Below, piece by piece: positions 6,789 to 15,192 of a stretch of 64,000 bases of DNA. Numbering within the stretch: the first letter of the stretch is position 1; each line of letters opens with the position of its first letter. Source of the stretch: DATAAP01 sp041690495 (lineage in GTDB: Bacteria; Pseudomonadota; Alphaproteobacteria; CACIAM-22H2); the NCBI GenBank assembly GCA_041690495.1, contig JAWLHE010000005.1, positions 322,134-386,133 of the forward strand. The letters are read 5' to 3'. A program made the translations under genes and the position numbers. The notes under the pieces are model-generated. The model saw only the letters and a list, made by a program, of their open reading frames with translations. It searched no databases and was not told the origin of the DNA.

Positions 6789-7510
6789 CCCGCATGCACG
6801 GTCCCGTATCGATCCTGCCGCTCATTCTCGATCACGTCCGTTTCAGCGCCGGCGGCAACGACATCATAAAGGACGTGTCGCTGACACTGCGCGCGCAGTC
6901 CTGCACGATCGTGCTCGGGCCCAATGGTGCAGGCAAGAGCGTGCTGCTGCGGCTCTGTCATGGCCTGCTGCAGCCGACGGGCGGCGAGATCCGCTGGTCG
7001 GCGCCGCAGCCCCGCGCGCGCCAAGCAATGGTGTTCCAGCGCCCGGTCATGCTGCGGCGCTCGACCCACGCCAACATCGCCTATGCGCTCAATCGCGCCA
7101 GCGTGCCGCGCGGCGAGCGCGAGCAGCGCGCGCGGGACGCGCTGAAGATGGTCGGCCTGGCGAATCTCGCCGAGCGCCCGGCGCGCGTGCTCTCCGGCGG
7201 CGAGCAGCAGCGCGTCGCCCTGGCGCGGGCATGGGCGCTGCGGCCGGAGGTCCTGTTCCTCGACGAGCCGACCGCGAGCCTCGATCCGGCGGCGACGCGC
7301 GCGATCGAGGACATCATCGGCGCGATCCGGGCGTCCGGCACCAAGGTGGTGATGATCACCCATGATGTCGGTCAGGCGCGCCGCCTCGCCGATGAGGTGA
7401 TCTTCATCCATCACGGCCGCGTGCTCGAGCAAACGCCCGCCGAGACGTTCTTTGCGGCGCCGGCCTCGGATGAGGCCGCGGCCTATCTGAAAGGCGAACT
7501 CTTGCTATGA
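6785..7510 (+). CDS. tupC: Tungstate ABC transporter ATP-binding protein TupC
   Basis: ATPase that powers the TupB permease, 241 residues. Walker A is LGPNGAGKS near residue 45, the Q-loop is MVFQRPVMLRR near 85, the signature is LSGGEQQRVALARA near 138, Walker B is VLFLDEPTAS near 157 and the switch His is in MITHDVGQA near 193. The start ATG at 6785 overlaps the tupB stop (ATGA); an in-frame ATG at 6794 is an alternative. It is followed almost at once by tupA, whose start at 7528 lies 18 bases after the tupC stop. There is no C-terminal TOBE domain, unlike ModC, which is normal for TupC. Confidence 0.92.
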   Translation: MTRMHGPVSILPLILDHVRFSAGGNDIIKDVSLTLRAQSCTIVLGPNGAGKSVLLRLCHGLLQPTGGEIRWSAPQPRARQAMVFQRPVMLRRSTHANIAYALNRASVPRGEREQRARDALKMVGLANLAERPARVLSGGEQQRVALARAWALRPEVLFLDEPTASLDPAATRAIEDIIGAIRASGTKVVMITHDVGQARRLADEVIFIHHGRVLEQTPAETFFAAPASDEAAAYLKGELLL

Positions 7511-7527
7511 ACCAATGGAGGAAAGCC

Positions 7528-8358
7528 ATGAACCGCCGATTGACCCTGGGACTGCTCGCCGGCGCACTGGCCCTGCTGGCGATTCCCGCCGGCGCGCAGG
7601 ACAAGCACATCGTCGTCGCGTCGACGACATCGACCGAGCAGTCGGGCCTGTTCAAACACATCCTGCCGATCTTCAAGGCGAAGACCGGGATCGATGTGCG
7701 TGTGGTGGCCCAAGGCACCGGACAGGCGCTCGACACCGGCCGCCGCGGCGACGCCGATGTCGTCTTCGTTCACGACAAGGTGGCGGAGCAGAAGTTCATC
7801 GCCGAAGGCTCAGGCGTCGATCGGCGCGAGGTCATGTACAACGACTTCGTCATGGTCGGGCCGAAATCCGATCCCGCGAAGGTCGCCGGCACCAAGGACA
7901 TCGCCGCCGCTCTCAAGAAGATCGCCGATTCGAAAGCCGCGTTCGCCTCGCGCGGCGACAAGAGCGGCACGCACGCCGCCGAGCTGCGGCTGTGGAAGCT
8001 GGCGAATGTCGATCCGCAGACCGGCAAGGGCAGCTGGTATCGCGAGACCGGCTCGGGCATGGGTCCGACCCTGAACACGGCCGCCGCGAGCGACGCCTAT
8101 GCGCTGACCGACCGCGGCACGTGGCTCAGCTTCAAGAACCGCCGCGACCTCGGCATCGTCGTCGAAGGCGACCAGCGGCTGTTCAACCAGTACGGCGTCA
8201 TCCTCGTGAATCCCTCCAAACACGCGCATGTGAAGAAGGATCTCGGCACGACGTTCATCAACTGGATCACCTCGCCCGAGGGGCAGAAGGCGATCGCCGA
8301 CTACAAGATCGACGGCGAGCAGCTGTTCTTCCCGAACCACAAGAAGGGCAGCTCGTGA
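7528..8358 (+). CDS. tupA: Tungstate ABC transporter substrate-binding protein TupA
   Basis: Periplasmic oxyanion-binding protein of the TupABC importer, 276 residues. The N-terminus is a Sec signal peptide (RRLTLGLLAGALALLAIPAG, cleavage after AGA-Q). The mature protein begins with VVASTTSTEQSGLF, the TTTS-like ligand-binding signature of TupA, and continues with QGTGQALDTGRRGDADVVFVHD and SRGDKSGTHAAELRLW, both binding-cleft motifs. The ATG at 7528 is preferred over the one at 7507 because GGAGGAAAG lies between them at the right distance. The stop is overlapped by the GTG start of modA, so tupBCA and modA are one translational unit. Confidence 0.93.
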   Translation: MNRRLTLGLLAGALALLAIPAGAQDKHIVVASTTSTEQSGLFKHILPIFKAKTGIDVRVVAQGTGQALDTGRRGDADVVFVHDKVAEQKFIAEGSGVDRREVMYNDFVMVGPKSDPAKVAGTKDIAAALKKIADSKAAFASRGDKSGTHAAELRLWKLANVDPQTGKGSWYRETGSGMGPTLNTAAASDAYALTDRGTWLSFKNRRDLGIVVEGDQRLFNQYGVILVNPSKHAHVKKDLGTTFINWITSPEGQKAIADYKIDGEQLFFPNHKKGSS

Positions 8359-9161
8359 GGCGCGCGGTTCTCGCCGCCATCCTCAGCATCGGGATGGCGA
8401 CGACCGCCACCGCGCAGGAGCCGGTCCGCCTTTATGCGGCCGGCAGCCTGCGCGCCGTGCTCGAGGAGATCGGCGCGCAGTTCGCGGCGGAGAGCGGGAC
8501 GAAAGTGGCCGGGACCTACGGCCCGTCCGGCCTGCTGCGCGACCGCATCGCCAAGGGCGAGCCGGCCGAGGTGTTCGCGTCGGCGAACATGGCGCATCCC
8601 TCGGCGCTGGCGAAAAGCGGCAAGGCCGGCCCCGTCGTGATGTTCGCGCGCAACGAGCTGTGTGCGCTGGCGCGCCCCGGCGTGTCGGTCGAGACGCAAA
8701 CCCTGCTCGACCGCCTGCTCGATCCCGCGATCAAGCTGGGAACGTCGACGCCGAAGGCCGATCCGTCGGGCGACTATGCCTGGAAGGTCTTCGAAAGGGC
8801 CGAGACGCTGCGGCCGGGCAGCTTTGCCGCACTCGACAAGCGGGCGCTGCAGCTGACCGGCGGTCCGAACTCGCCGCCGCCGCAGGGCCGCAGCGTCTAC
8901 GGCGCCGTGGTCGCGCGAGGCGACGCCGACATCTTCCTGACCTACTGCACGAACGCGGTGATCGCGAAACGCGAGGTGCCGACCCTGCAGATCGTGGCCC
9001 TGCCGCCCGAGCTTGCGGTGGGCGCCGACTACGGCGTCACCGTCCTGAATGGCGCCAGGGCGGAGGCAAACCGGCTCGCTTTCTATATGATGTCTCCGGC
9101 CGGGCAGGCGATCTTCGCGAAGCACGGGTTCAGCGCCGTCGCGCTTCCGGCCGGGTCGTAG
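8355..9161 (+). CDS. modA: Molybdate ABC transporter substrate-binding protein ModA
   Basis: Periplasmic molybdate-binding protein, 268 residues from a GTG at 8355 that overlaps the tupA stop (GTGA). A Sec signal peptide ends near ATAQE. Binding-site motifs include LYAAGSLRAVLEEIG near residue 26, TYGPSGLLRDRIAKGEPAEVFASA near 52-75, split here only for description, and VYGAVVARGDADIFLTYCTNA. No modB or modC follows; instead come a molbindin and a FecCD-type importer. The protein may therefore use TupBC or a permease elsewhere, or act as a buffer. Family membership is clear; the transport partner is not. Confidence 0.88.
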   Translation: MRRAVLAAILSIGMATTATAQEPVRLYAAGSLRAVLEEIGAQFAAESGTKVAGTYGPSGLLRDRIAKGEPAEVFASANMAHPSALAKSGKAGPVVMFARNELCALARPGVSVETQTLLDRLLDPAIKLGTSTPKADPSGDYAWKVFERAETLRPGSFAALDKRALQLTGGPNSPPPQGRSVYGAVVARGDADIFLTYCTNAVIAKREVPTLQIVALPPELAVGADYGVTVLNGARAEANRLAFYMMSPAGQAIFAKHGFSAVALPAGS

Positions 9162-9173
9162 AAGGAGAGAAGG

Positions 9174-9380
9174 ATGAAGCTCAGCGCGCGCAACGTTCTC
9201 AAAGGCAAGGTCGTCGAGGTCAAGAAGGGCCAGACCACCGCGCATGTGCGCATCAACATCGGCGGCAACACCGTGATCACCGCGTCGATCACCAACGAGG
9301 CGGTGGACGACCTCGGCCTCAAGGCCGGCGACGACGCCGCGGCGATCGTCAAGGCTTCCGACGTGATGATCGGCAAGTAG
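9174..9380 (+). CDS. mop: Molbindin (Mop/TOBE domain protein)
   Basis: A 68-residue single Mop (TOBE) domain, MKLSARNVLKGKVVEVKKGQ onward, with the family pattern ...TTAHVRINIGGNTVITASIT...LGLKAGDDAAAIVKASDVMIG. Such proteins assemble into hexamers that bind molybdate or tungstate in the cytoplasm, storing the oxyanion or passing it on for cofactor synthesis. GAAGGAGAGAAGG lies just before the ATG at 9174, a strong ribosome-binding site suggesting higher expression than its neighbours. It sits 12 bases after modA. The domain is not fused to an ATPase or a DNA-binding domain, so storage rather than regulation is the simpler role. Confidence 0.93.
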   Translation: MKLSARNVLKGKVVEVKKGQTTAHVRINIGGNTVITASITNEAVDDLGLKAGDDAAAIVKASDVMIGK

Positions 9381-9400
9381 CGGCGACCGGGACGACGGCC

Positions 9401-10435
9401 ATGCGGGCCGTCCTGTCCGCCGCCGCAGCCGGCCTGCTCGTCCTGCTGTCGTTCGCGGCGGACGCACAGGAGACGCGCCGCTTCACGGATTCGGCCGGCC
9501 GCGACGTGCAGGTGCCGCTCCGCGTCGGACGCGTCTACGCCGCCGGCCCGCCCGCGAGCGTGCTGGTCTTCGCCGTGGCGCCGGACAAACTGATCGGCTG
9601 GACCAGCCCGTTCCGGGCCGCGGAGCGTCCGTTCGTTCCGGAGCGCTACGCCGCCCTGCCCGCCCTCGGCCGCCTCACCGGCCGGGGCAACACCGCGAAT
9701 GTCGAGGCCGTACTGGCAGCCAGGCCCGACGTGATCATCGACTACGGGTCGATCTCGCCGACCTACGTCTCGCTCGCCAATCGCGTGCAGGAGCAGGCCG
9801 GCATTCCCTACATCCTGATCGATGGCTCGTTCGGGGCGATGACGAAGGCGCTGGAGCTCGTCGGCGACCTCGTCGGCGAACCCGCGCGCGCCCGCGCGCT
9901 GATCGAATACACGGAGGAGACCCTGGCGCGGGTCGACGCCTCGAAGCCGTCGCCGCCGCCGCGTGTCTACTACGCGCGCGGTCCGAACGGCCTGCAGACC
10001 GGGCTCGACGGCTCGATCAACGTCGAGAGCATCGCGCGAATCGGCGCCGTCAACGTCGCGGCCGAAGCGCTGGGCCGCGGCGGCCTCGTCCAGGTGTCGA
10101 TGGAGCAGGTCCTCGCCTGGGATCCGGACGTGATCGTCACCATCGATCCGAACTTCCATGCCGGCGTCTGGCACGATCCGCTGTGGCAGGGCGTCTCGGC
10201 GGTGCGGGCGCGCCGCGTCTATCTCTCGCCCGCGGTGCCGTTCGGCTGGGTCGACTTTCCGCCCTCGATCAACCGCCTGATCGGATTGCGCTGGCTGAGC
10301 TGGGTGCTGCGGCCTGAAGGTGCGCCCGCCGACGCCGCCGACCAGGTGCGCGACTTCTTCACCCGCTTCTACCACCGCACGCCGAGCGACGCGCAGATCG
10401 CGTCCCTGTTGCGCGGGTCCGGCCTCCCGCGATGA
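9401..10435 (+). CDS. ABC transporter substrate-binding protein, BtuF/TroA-like; possible MolA
   Basis: A 344-residue periplasmic binding protein with a signal peptide (AAAAGLLVLLSFAADAQE) and the two-lobe, single-helix-linked class seen in siderophore, cobalamin and haem importers: RRFTDSAGRDVQVP at the N-terminus, then NVEAVLAARPDVIIDYG near residue 100 and VSMEQVLAWDPDVIVTID near 235. ATG at 9401 follows mop by 20 bases; the stop overlaps the permease start by four bases. In this genomic setting it may be a molybdate/tungstate binder like Haemophilus MolA (HI1472), which belongs to the same structural class. An iron-chelate or cobalamin ligand cannot be excluded from sequence alone. Confidence 0.85.
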   Translation: MRAVLSAAAAGLLVLLSFAADAQETRRFTDSAGRDVQVPLRVGRVYAAGPPASVLVFAVAPDKLIGWTSPFRAAERPFVPERYAALPALGRLTGRGNTANVEAVLAARPDVIIDYGSISPTYVSLANRVQEQAGIPYILIDGSFGAMTKALELVGDLVGEPARARALIEYTEETLARVDASKPSPPPRVYYARGPNGLQTGLDGSINVESIARIGAVNVAAEALGRGGLVQVSMEQVLAWDPDVIVTIDPNFHAGVWHDPLWQGVSAVRARRVYLSPAVPFGWVDFPPSINRLIGLRWLSWVLRPEGAPADAADQVRDFFTRFYHRTPSDAQIASLLRGSGLPR

Positions 10436-11451
10436 AGAAGGGATCGGCGCGGGTCGTGGAAGTAGTCGTCCCGCTCGCCCTGCTGCTGGCGATGGTCGTC
10501 GGCGCCTTCGCGGTCGGCAAGTATCCGCTCGACTGGCGCGACGTGTGCTGGCTGTTCTGGGCGAAGCTGACCGGGACGCCGCACGGCTTTCCGCCCTCGT
10601 TCGAGACCGTCGTGTTCGGCATCCGCGGTCCGCGCATCGCCGGCGCGCTGCTGATCGGCGCGGCGCTGGCCGCCGCCGGTGCTGCGTATCAGGGCCTGTT
10701 CCGCAATCCGCTCGTCTCGCCCGACATTCTCGGCGTGTCATCGGGTGCGGCGCTCGGCGCCGTGCTCGGCATCTTCCTGTCGCTTCCGGTCGCCGCGATC
10801 CAGGGCCTCGCCTTCGTCTTCGGGCTCGGGGCGGTGGCCCTGGTCTATCTGATCGGCTCGTCGGTGCGCGGCCACGATCCGGTGCTGGTGCTCGTGCTTG
10901 CCGGCGTCGTGCTCGGCACGCTGTTCGGCTCGTGCGTGGCGCTGCTCAAATACCTGGCCGATCCCTACAACCAGCTTCCCGCGATCACCTTCTGGCTGCT
11001 CGGCAGCCTCGCCGGCGCCAATGGCGGCGACATCCGCGCCGGCGTCCTGCCGATGCTGATCGGGCTGGTGCCGCTCTACCTGCTGCGCTGGCGCATGAAT
11101 GTGATGTCGCTGGGCGACGAGGAAGCGCAGGCGCTCGGCGTCAGTACGCGCCGCACGCGCCTCGTCGTCGTCGCCGCGGCGACACTGATGACCTCCGCCG
11201 CCGTCGCCATGGCCGGCGTGGTCGGCTGGATCGGCCTGCTGATTCCGCACGTGGCGCGGCTGATCGCAGGCCCCGATTTCACGCGGATGCTGCCGGTGGC
11301 GATGATCGTCGGCGCCGCCTTCCTGCTCGGCGTCGACACGCTGGCCCGCACCATGACCGGCATGGAGATCCCGCTCGGCGTGCTGACCGCCTTCGTCGGC
11401 ACGCCGGTGTTCATCTGGCTGCTCGCGGCGGCACGGCGGAGCTGGACCTGA
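10432..11451 (+). CDS. FecCD-family ABC transporter permease; possible MolB
   Basis: Type II importer permease of 339 residues with about ten transmembrane helices. FecCD signatures are GIRGPRIAGALLIGAALAAAG near residue 63, AYQGLFRNPLVSPDILGVSSGAALGA near 85-110 (given in parts), and the coupling-helix segment GWIGLLIPHVARLI near 265. ATG at 10432 overlaps the preceding stop (ATGA), and its own stop overlaps the ATPase start by one base (TGATG). The substrate is not readable from the permease; the neighbours (mop, modA, tup genes) favour molybdate or tungstate, as in HI1470/HI1471 of Haemophilus. Confidence 0.87.
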   Translation: MKKGSARVVEVVVPLALLLAMVVGAFAVGKYPLDWRDVCWLFWAKLTGTPHGFPPSFETVVFGIRGPRIAGALLIGAALAAAGAAYQGLFRNPLVSPDILGVSSGAALGAVLGIFLSLPVAAIQGLAFVFGLGAVALVYLIGSSVRGHDPVLVLVLAGVVLGTLFGSCVALLKYLADPYNQLPAITFWLLGSLAGANGGDIRAGVLPMLIGLVPLYLLRWRMNVMSLGDEEAQALGVSTRRTRLVVVAAATLMTSAAVAMAGVVGWIGLLIPHVARLIAGPDFTRMLPVAMIVGAAFLLGVDTLARTMTGMEIPLGVLTAFVGTPVFIWLLAAARRSWT

Positions 11452-12242
11452 TGCTGGCGGTCGACAATCTCGCCTTCGGCTATCGCAACAAGCCGGTCGG
11501 CCGCGACGTGTCGTTCACCGTTGCCGCCGGCGAGACGCTCGGCCTGCTCGGTCCGAACGGCTGCGGCAAGACCACGCTGTTCCGCACCATCCTCGGGCTG
11601 CTGGCGCCGCAGGGCGGCCGCGTGCTGATCGAGGACGGCGAAGTCGCCGCGATGTCGCGCCAGGCGATCGCGCGGCAGTTCGGCTACGTGCCCCAGGCCC
11701 ATGCCGGCTATTTCCCCTTCGCCGTGCGCGACGTCGTGCTGATGGGGCGCACCGCCCATGTCGGCCTGTTCGCAGCACCCGGCGAGCGCGACCGCGCGAT
11801 CGCCGAGCGCATGCTCGACACGCTCGGCATCGCCCATCTCGCCGACCGCACCTATACCCAGATCAGCGGCGGCGAGCGCCAGCTTGCGCTGATTGCGCGG
11901 GCGCTGGCCCAGGAGCCGCGCATCCTGGTGATGGACGAGCCGACGGCCAATCTCGATTTCGGCAACCAGGTCCGCGTGCTCGAGCGCATCCGCGCCCTCT
12001 CGCGCGAAGGCATGACCGTGATCCTGTCAACCCATGACCCCGACCAGGCGTTCCAGTGCTGCGACCGGGTCGTGCTGATTCATCAGGGGCGCATGCTCGC
12101 CTGCGCGCCGCCGGAGCAGGCGATCACCCCAGCCAGCCTCAGGCAGCTCTACGGAGTCGACGTCGCCGTGGTCGAAATTGACTCGCCCGAGGCCGGCCGG
12201 CCGCTCCGCATCTGCACGCCGACCCTGCGACAGCCCCTCTAG
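11451..12242 (+). CDS. ABC transporter ATP-binding protein, FepC-like; possible MolC
   Basis: ATPase partner of the FecCD permease, 263 residues. Walker A is LLGPNGCGKTTL near residue 33, Q-loop FGYVPQAHAGYFPF near 77, signature ISGGERQLALIARA near 138, Walker B ILVMDEPTANLDFG near 158 and switch His STHDPDQAF near 193. The C-terminal ~25 residues (after LYGVDVAVVEID) are longer than in minimal FepC-type ATPases. It is the last gene of the long plus-strand metal-uptake run that starts at tupB; the next gene begins 33 bases later but is unrelated in function. Confidence 0.88.
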   Translation: MLAVDNLAFGYRNKPVGRDVSFTVAAGETLGLLGPNGCGKTTLFRTILGLLAPQGGRVLIEDGEVAAMSRQAIARQFGYVPQAHAGYFPFAVRDVVLMGRTAHVGLFAAPGERDRAIAERMLDTLGIAHLADRTYTQISGGERQLALIARALAQEPRILVMDEPTANLDFGNQVRVLERIRALSREGMTVILSTHDPDQAFQCCDRVVLIHQGRMLACAPPEQAITPASLRQLYGVDVAVVEIDSPEAGRPLRICTPTLRQPL

Positions 12243-12275
12243 CCACCGCTCCGGACGCGCTATGATGCGGAACTC

Positions 12276-13352
12276 ATGCCGCACCCCGGACAGCACATAA
12301 AGTTCTGCACGTCGCGCGACGGCGCGCGGATCGCCATGGCATCGGTCGGCCGCGGACCGCCCCTGCTGCGCACCGCCCACTGGATGAGCCATGTCGAACA
12401 CGATGCGACCAGCCCGGTCTGGACGCACTGGCTCGAGGCGCTGTCGCAAGATCACGTCTTCATCCGCTACGATCAGCGCGGCTGCGGCCTGTCCGACCGG
12501 TCGCCGCCAGCGATGTCGTTCGAGGCCTGGGTCGAGGATCTGGAAGCCGTGGTCGAGGCCAGCGGCCTGAAGCGGTTTCCCTTGTTTGGCATGTCGCAGG
12601 GCGGCGCCATCGCGATCGCCTATGCCGCGCGCCATCCGGAGAAAGTGTCGCGGCTGGTTCTGTTCGGCGCCTACGGGAAGGGCGTGCTGCGCCGGGAGAT
12701 CACGGCAGAGCAGCGCGAGGAGGCCGAGACGCTGGTGAAGCTCATCCGCCTCGGCTGGGGTCGGGACAATCCGGCCTTCCGCCAGGTCTTCACCTCGCAG
12801 TTCATTCCGGACGGGACGCGCGAGCAGCACCAGTGGTTCAACGATCTCGAGCGCATCTCGGCCTCTCCCGAGATGGCCGCGACCATCGTCGAGACGCTGT
12901 ACCGGCTCGACGTCACCGAGGATGCGAAGAGCTTGCGCGTTCCCACGCTGGTCCTGCACTCGCGCGACGACGCGCGTGTGCCGTTCGAGGCGGGACGGCA
13001 GCTCGCGGCCCTCATCCCGAGCGCGCGCTTCGTGCCGCTGGAGAGCCGCAACCACGTCCTGCTCGCGAGCGAGCCGGCATGGGCGCGCTTCCTCGAGGAA
13101 TTCCGCGCCTTCGTCGGCGAGAGCGACGGCGCGACGGCGGCGTTGCGGAAGTCCGGCCTGACCGAGAGCGAGCTGCAGGTGCTGGCACTGGTCGCACGCG
13201 GCCTCGACAATGCCGGCATCGCCGATGCGCTCGCCAAGAGCGAGAAGACCGTGCGCAACCAGGTCTCCAGCATCTTCGCCAAGCTCGGCGTGAAGACGCG
13301 CGCGCAGGCGATCGTGCTGGCGCGGGATTCCGGCATCGGCGGCGCCTCGTAG
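12276..13352 (+). CDS. Alpha/beta hydrolase fused to a C-terminal LuxR-type DNA-binding domain
   Basis: A 358-residue two-domain protein. Residues ~1-280 are an alpha/beta hydrolase: nucleophile elbow GMSQGG near residue 107, acidic residue in LHSRDDARVPF near 230, His in SRNHVLL near 255, and an oxyanion-hole region preceding YDQRGCGLSDRS. Residues ~293-350 are a GerE/LuxR helix-turn-helix (LTESELQVLALVARGLDNAG, then KTVRNQVSSIFAKLGVKTR). The catalytic triad looks intact, so the domain may hydrolyse or merely sense a small ligand. The fusion occurs in other proteobacteria; targets and ligand are unknown. No autoinducer synthase is nearby, and it shares no obvious function with the adjacent metal-uptake genes. 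Confidence 0.88.
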   Translation: MPHPGQHIKFCTSRDGARIAMASVGRGPPLLRTAHWMSHVEHDATSPVWTHWLEALSQDHVFIRYDQRGCGLSDRSPPAMSFEAWVEDLEAVVEASGLKRFPLFGMSQGGAIAIAYAARHPEKVSRLVLFGAYGKGVLRREITAEQREEAETLVKLIRLGWGRDNPAFRQVFTSQFIPDGTREQHQWFNDLERISASPEMAATIVETLYRLDVTEDAKSLRVPTLVLHSRDDARVPFEAGRQLAALIPSARFVPLESRNHVLLASEPAWARFLEEFRAFVGESDGATAALRKSGLTESELQVLALVARGLDNAGIADALAKSEKTVRNQVSSIFAKLGVKTRAQAIVLARDSGIGGAS

Positions 13353-13480
13353 GACATCCGCACTACGGACCGTTCCGCTTTCAGGCACTTTTCTGACGCC
13401 GACGGGACGCCGGCCTCATGACCGCCGGGTTCCGGTGGACCATTGTTCCCCCGCTCCGCGATTCTTGGGAAACGGCACGC

Positions 13481-14407
13481 ATGATTCCGACTGCCATTCG
13501 GTCGCCGGCCCTGGCCCTCGCTCTGGCCACCTTGTTTTGGTCGGGGAACTTCGTCGCCGGCCGGGCACTCCGTGGCGACGTCGATCCCATGATACTGAAT
13601 TTCGCGCGGTGGGCGATTGCGCTCGCCGTTATGACGCCGTTCGCCTGGCGCGGCATGGCCACTGCCCTACCGGCGTTGCGACGGGAATGGCGGCTGATCC
13701 TCGCCCTCGGCGCGACCGGAATCGCATCCTTCCACACGCTGGTCTATCTCGCCCTGCAGAGCACGACAGCGACCAGCGCGCTTCTCATGCTGTCGCTCGC
13801 ACCGATCGCGACCCTTCTCGGGTCGGCGGCGATCGGGACGGAGCGACTGACCGGCGGACAGACCACCGGCATGGTGATCTCCGTTGCCGGCGCCGCCGTC
13901 CTCGTCACGCGCGGCGACCTTACCGGGGCGGTCTTGCGCGGCTTCAACGCGGGAGACCTGTGGATGATGCTGGCCGTGGTGATCTGGGCCGCGTACTCGC
14001 TGCTGCTGCGCCGCCGGCCCGCCGATCTCCCGTCGCCCGTGGCACTGGTGGCGAGCGTCGCGGCAGCGCTGGCGATGATACTGCCCTTCCTGATGTTCGG
14101 CGCCCCGCTGCCGGTTGCGGCCCTCCGCTCGGTGCCGGTCCTGCTGAGCGTCGGATACATCGCGGTGTTCGCATCGGCCATCGCCTTCCTGCTGTGGACC
14201 TACGGCGTGTCACGGCTCGGCCCCGTCCGCGCCGGCCAGTTCGTGAACCTGATGCCGGTCTTCGGCGCCGCTCTCGCATTCGTCGTGCTGGGCGAGGCGC
14301 CGACGCTGGTGCAGTGCCTCGGCGCAGCGCTCGTCCTCTCGGGCCTCGTCCTCGTCGAGCGCGGCGCCCGCAATCCCCTCGCAACGGCAAAGGAGCAATC
14401 CCGATGA
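13481..14407 (+). CDS. EamA/DMT-family exporter
   Basis: A membrane protein of 308 residues with about ten transmembrane helices arranged as two EamA repeats. The first repeat begins ALATLFWSGNFVAGRAL near residue 14 and the second begins DLWMMLAVVIWAAYSLLLRR near residue 153; the closing FVNLMPVFGAALAFVVLGE is a typical DMT signature. Members export amino acids or other small metabolites; the substrate here is unknown. The ATG at 13481 is chosen because the family's first helix follows; the earlier ATG at 13418 lies in non-conserved sequence. Its stop overlaps the mddA start by four bases (ATGA), so the two are translationally coupled. Confidence 0.87.
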   Translation: MIPTAIRSPALALALATLFWSGNFVAGRALRGDVDPMILNFARWAIALAVMTPFAWRGMATALPALRREWRLILALGATGIASFHTLVYLALQSTTATSALLMLSLAPIATLLGSAAIGTERLTGGQTTGMVISVAGAAVLVTRGDLTGAVLRGFNAGDLWMMLAVVIWAAYSLLLRRRPADLPSPVALVASVAAALAMILPFLMFGAPLPVAALRSVPVLLSVGYIAVFASAIAFLLWTYGVSRLGPVRAGQFVNLMPVFGAALAFVVLGEAPTLVQCLGAALVLSGLVLVERGARNPLATAKEQSR

Positions 14408-15180
14408 ACCGCTTCCTGATCCTGCTTTATGGAGTCGTCGCCTATGCTCTGGCGCTCGGCAGCATCGTCTACGCCGTCGGATTCGCCGGCAATCTCTTCG
14501 TGCCGAAGTCGATCGATGTCGGCGGACCGTCCCTGCCCTGGCAGGAAGCGCTCGCCATCGACGTGGCCCTCCTTGCGATCTTCGCGGTCCAGCATAGCGT
14601 GATGGCGCGCCAGGGCTTCAAGCAGTGGCTGGCGCGCTTCATGCCGAAGCCGATGGAGCGCAGCACGTTCGTGCTCGCGGCGGCGCTCCTCCTGATCGCG
14701 CTGTTCTGGTTCTGGATGCCGATCCCGGCGCCGGTGTGGAGCGTGGAGGCTCCGGCAGCGCAGGCGCTGATCCTGGCGATCTACTTCGCCGGCTGGGGTC
14801 TCGTGCTGCTGAGCACCTTCCTGATCGACCATTTCAACCTGTTCGGCCTGTCACAGGTCTTCGCGGCCTGGCGCGGACGGACGGCGGCCGACCCGGCCTT
14901 CCGGACGCCCTTCCTCTACCGGCTCGTCCGCCATCCGATCTATCTCGGCTTCCTGCTCGCGTTCTGGGCGGCACCGGTGATGACGGTCGGGCACCTCGTC
15001 TTCGCCGTCGCGACGACCGGCTACATCCTCATCGGCATCCTGCTCGAGGAGCGCGATCTCGTCGCGATCCACGGCGATGCCTATCTGAGCTATCGCCGCC
15101 GCGTGCGCATGCTGCTGCCCTGGCCGGTCAGCCGCGCCGATGAGACCCTGCCCGCGACGCCGGCCGAGCGCCGGTCATGA
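14404..15180 (+). CDS. mddA: Methanethiol S-methyltransferase MddA
   Basis: An integral membrane methyltransferase of the NnrU/ICMT superfamily, 258 residues, that makes dimethyl sulfide from methanethiol and S-adenosylmethionine. It shows the MddA pattern: IVYAVGFAGNLFVPKSID near residue 21, AVQHSVMARQGFKQW near 61, RSTFVLAAALLLIALFWFW near 83, STFLIDHFNLFGLSQV near 138 and the ICMT-type cofactor motif LVRHPIYLGFLLAFW near 175, ending LLEERDLVAIHGDAY. About five to six hydrophobic segments are visible. It overlaps the EamA gene upstream. The sequence resembles MddA of Bradyrhizobium and relatives closely enough to name it; the reaction has not been tested here. Confidence 0.82.
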   Translation: MNRFLILLYGVVAYALALGSIVYAVGFAGNLFVPKSIDVGGPSLPWQEALAIDVALLAIFAVQHSVMARQGFKQWLARFMPKPMERSTFVLAAALLLIALFWFWMPIPAPVWSVEAPAAQALILAIYFAGWGLVLLSTFLIDHFNLFGLSQVFAAWRGRTAADPAFRTPFLYRLVRHPIYLGFLLAFWAAPVMTVGHLVFAVATTGYILIGILLEERDLVAIHGDAYLSYRRRVRMLLPWPVSRADETLPATPAERRS

Positions 15181-15192
15181 ACGGGGATGCTC

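Noticed and set aside
12027..13388. A 453-codon minus-strand open frame opposite the hydrolase-LuxR gene
   Set aside because: The product is low-information His/Arg/Leu-rich sequence. The plus strand codes an intact two-domain protein.
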